This document shows, one piece after another, positions 4,850 through 6,161 of a DNA stretch of 6,161 nt. Made by a program: the position numbers and the translations under genes. Where the stretch lies: positions 1-6,161 of the forward strand of contig JBMFVP010000074.1 in assembly GCA_049965935.1 (NCBI GenBank), read 5' to 3'. How positions within the stretch are numbered: the first letter of the stretch is position 1; every line of letters begins with the position of its first letter. This DNA is from Thermocladium sp049965935. GTDB taxonomy: Archaea > Thermoproteota > Thermoprotei > Thermoproteales > Thermocladiaceae. The notes beneath the pieces are model-generated. The model worked only from the letters and a program-made list of their open reading frames with translations, searched no databases and was not told where the DNA came from.

Positions 4850-5748
4850 TGAGCATTAGGATAGATCAATTGCCCAGGGATAAATTCATAATGCCCGGCA
4901 CAGCTGCATGCCCTGGATGCCCATTGCTGGTGGGCTTGAGGCAGGTAGCCATGGCGCTCGATGGAAAAATGTCTCTAGTAATACCGGCCGGGTGCTCAAG
5001 CGTTATTCCAGGCATGGCTCCCTCAACATCATTCAATGTGCCCACGCTTCACGTTCCATTCGCCTCGAGTCCAGCTGTGGCCAGTGGATTAGTGTCGGCG
5101 GCCAGGATTAGGGGCAATAATGGGCCCGTGGTTGTTTGGGCTGGAGATGGAGCAAGCTCAGATATAGGGTTCGCTGCATTAAGCGGTGCCGCTGCTAGGA
5201 ATGAGGACTTGATTTACATACTTGCCGATAACGAGGCTTACATGAATACCGGCATACAGGCCTCAGGCACGACGCCCTGGATGGCTTGGACCACGACATC
5301 GCCTAACGGCAAGACCGAGGATAGGAAGGAAATGGCGCTAATAATGTTAATGCACAAGATACCTTACGTGGCGACCGCATCAATAGCGTACCCATTGGAC
5401 TTCATCGCTAAGATCAAGAAAGCCAATCAAATACGTGGATTCAAGTTCATACACCTATACGCGCCGTGTCCCCCAGGCCAAAAATTCGATGATAATTACA
5501 CCATAAAGATGGCGCAGCTAGCCGTCGAGACGGGGGTATGGGTCCTATGGGAGTATAACCAGGGCAAGCTAACCATAAGTCCGCCAAGCGCCATGTATAG
5601 GGATAAAGCCAAGAGAAAGCCGCTGAGCGAGTACATGAAGCTGCAGGGAAGATTCGCCAAAGTGAATGCAGACGCAATTAAGATGTATGAAGCCAAGATA
5701 GACTCCTACTGGAACACCATACTGAAGCTGAGCGAGATCTATAAGTGA
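4849..5748 (+). CDS. porB: pyruvate/2-oxoacid:ferredoxin oxidoreductase, beta subunit (ThDP and [4Fe-4S])
   Basis: The beta subunit binds the thiamine diphosphate pyrophosphate and the catalytic-site-proximal [4Fe-4S] cluster. The 299 residues have all four expected cluster cysteines: C21 and C24 (ACPGC), C49 (PAGC) and C207 (APCPPG). The ThDP motif is complete: GDG at 99-101 and DNEAYMNTG at 127-135, with N128 and N133. TTPWMAWTTTSP and the MHKIPYVATASIAYP block are family signatures. Compared with Pyrococcus PorB, recalled from memory, the usual TGCxEV is AGCSSV, the FEN after the cluster Cys is FASS, and GDGGT is GDGAS. These may be normal for crenarchaeal enzymes or mark another substrate range. 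An in-frame GTG one codon upstream is the alternative start. This is the last gene of the operon; five bases separate it from the convergent rfcS. Confidence 0.95.
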   Translation: MSIRIDQLPRDKFIMPGTAACPGCPLLVGLRQVAMALDGKMSLVIPAGCSSVIPGMAPSTSFNVPTLHVPFASSPAVASGLVSAARIRGNNGPVVVWAGDGASSDIGFAALSGAAARNEDLIYILADNEAYMNTGIQASGTTPWMAWTTTSPNGKTEDRKEMALIMLMHKIPYVATASIAYPLDFIAKIKKANQIRGFKFIHLYAPCPPGQKFDDNYTIKMAQLAVETGVWVLWEYNQGKLTISPPSAMYRDKAKRKPLSEYMKLQGRFAKVNADAIKMYEAKIDSYWNTILKLSEIYK

Positions 5749-5753
5749 GTAAT

Positions 5754-6161
5754 TCAGGATTGAGACTGGTTCACGATATTAATCCCCGAAATTATTGCCC
5801 TCATCTTTGATAAGAGACCCAGTAATTGAATGATGGAGTCAGAGCCGCGGATTATCCTGTAATGGGCGGAGGAAATCAAGTTAATTAATTGAGGCTTCAC
5901 GTGCTCAGGCAACTTGTAGCTTGAGTAGGTCGATAATAAGTCATAATGGGCAAACCCAATCACATCAAGCGGATCAGCGCCTTCATCCTTAACTAATCTA
6001 TAGAGAGCCCTGCTTCCCTTACCGAAGTCGCCCAGCAATAATTCCCTAATTACCTCCCTTAAAGTAGTTGGGCTTGCCTTACCCATTGCTTTGTATATTG
6101 TTTCTGCGGTGACTTGGCGGGAGAGGCTTGAGGCTGCTTGAAGGGCATTAATGGCCCTCCT
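5754..6161 (-). CDS. rfcS: replication factor C small subunit, C-terminal part (5' end outside window)
   Basis: The small subunit of the archaeal clamp loader opens the PCNA ring with ATP and loads it at primer-template junctions. Only the last 135 residues are visible; the frame stays open to the right edge. The piece begins RRAINALQAASSL, which matches the conserved (GDM)RRAINTLQ sensor-2 region at the end of the AAA+ lid. VTAETIYKAMGKASPTTLREVIREL follows, leading into the all-helical collar domain. Within the collar, ISSAHYRIIRGSDSIIQLLGLLSKM matches the conserved (D/H)(Y/F)R(I/L).EG...IQL..LL.K block. The AAA+ core with Walker A/B lies beyond the window. The ATG at 6086 is internal. The tail ends SGINIVNQSQS with no clear PCNA-binding box. 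The gene is convergent with porB, its stop only five bases away, so any terminator must lie inside porB. Confidence 0.88.
   Translation of the reverse strand, partial: RRAINALQAASSLSRQVTAETIYKAMGKASPTTLREVIRELLLGDFGKGSRALYRLVKDEGADPLDVIGFAHYDLLSTYSSYKLPEHVKPQLINLISSAHYRIIRGSDSIIQLLGLLSKMRAIISGINIVNQSQS

Noticed and set aside
1..6161. CRISPR array, insertion sequence or attachment site
   Set aside because: No regularly spaced repeats, no transposase-like ORF, and no long terminal inverted or direct repeats were seen.

Overview
The window looks like a piece of a hyperthermophilic crenarchaeal chromosome, most likely Thermoproteales (Thermoproteaceae or Caldivirga/Vulcanisaeta-like). This is an inference. 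It rests on an archaeal clamp-loader (RFC small subunit) gene, a four-gene ferredoxin-linked pyruvate oxidoreductase operon in the archaeal gamma-delta-alpha-beta order, TATA boxes about 26-32 bases before first start codons so that messages are leaderless or nearly so, and GGAGG/GGTG-type ribosome sites only inside the operon. No mobile element, CRISPR array, tRNA or rRNA gene is visible.

Layout. Bases 1-141 hold the very polar C-terminal tail of a gene entering from the left. Bases 142-451 hold no convincing protein gene, but they are not empty. The minus strand carries a good candidate for a C/D box methylation-guide sRNA (about 256-197) with its own TATA box. From the same AT-rich promoter, the plus strand may express a short structured RNA closed by an 8-bp stem (308-388). 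An unrecognised 131-residue protein follows at 452-847 (+), with a leaderless promoter. It converges on pyrG (CTP synthase, 896-2527, minus).

Bases 2528-2798 are a divergent control region. The pyrG TATA box lies at its left end and the por operon TATA box at its right end, and a perfect 10-bp palindrome sits just upstream of the por TATA box. The operon porG-porD-porA-porB (2799-5748, +) is very tight, with 1-base gaps and then a 1-base overlap. It encodes all four subunits of a pyruvate:ferredoxin oxidoreductase-type enzyme: 2-oxoacid + CoA + oxidised ferredoxin gives acyl-CoA + CO2 + reduced ferredoxin. Only five bases after porB lies the stop codon of the convergent rfcS gene (5754-6161, minus), whose N-terminal part is outside the window.

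Together the genes are core metabolism (acetyl-CoA/pyruvate interconversion, CTP synthesis) and replication. Nothing suggests recent transfer. The most interesting part is the small-RNA-bearing intergenic region at 142-451. The por promoter palindrome and the departures of PorB from the Pyrococcus pattern come next.
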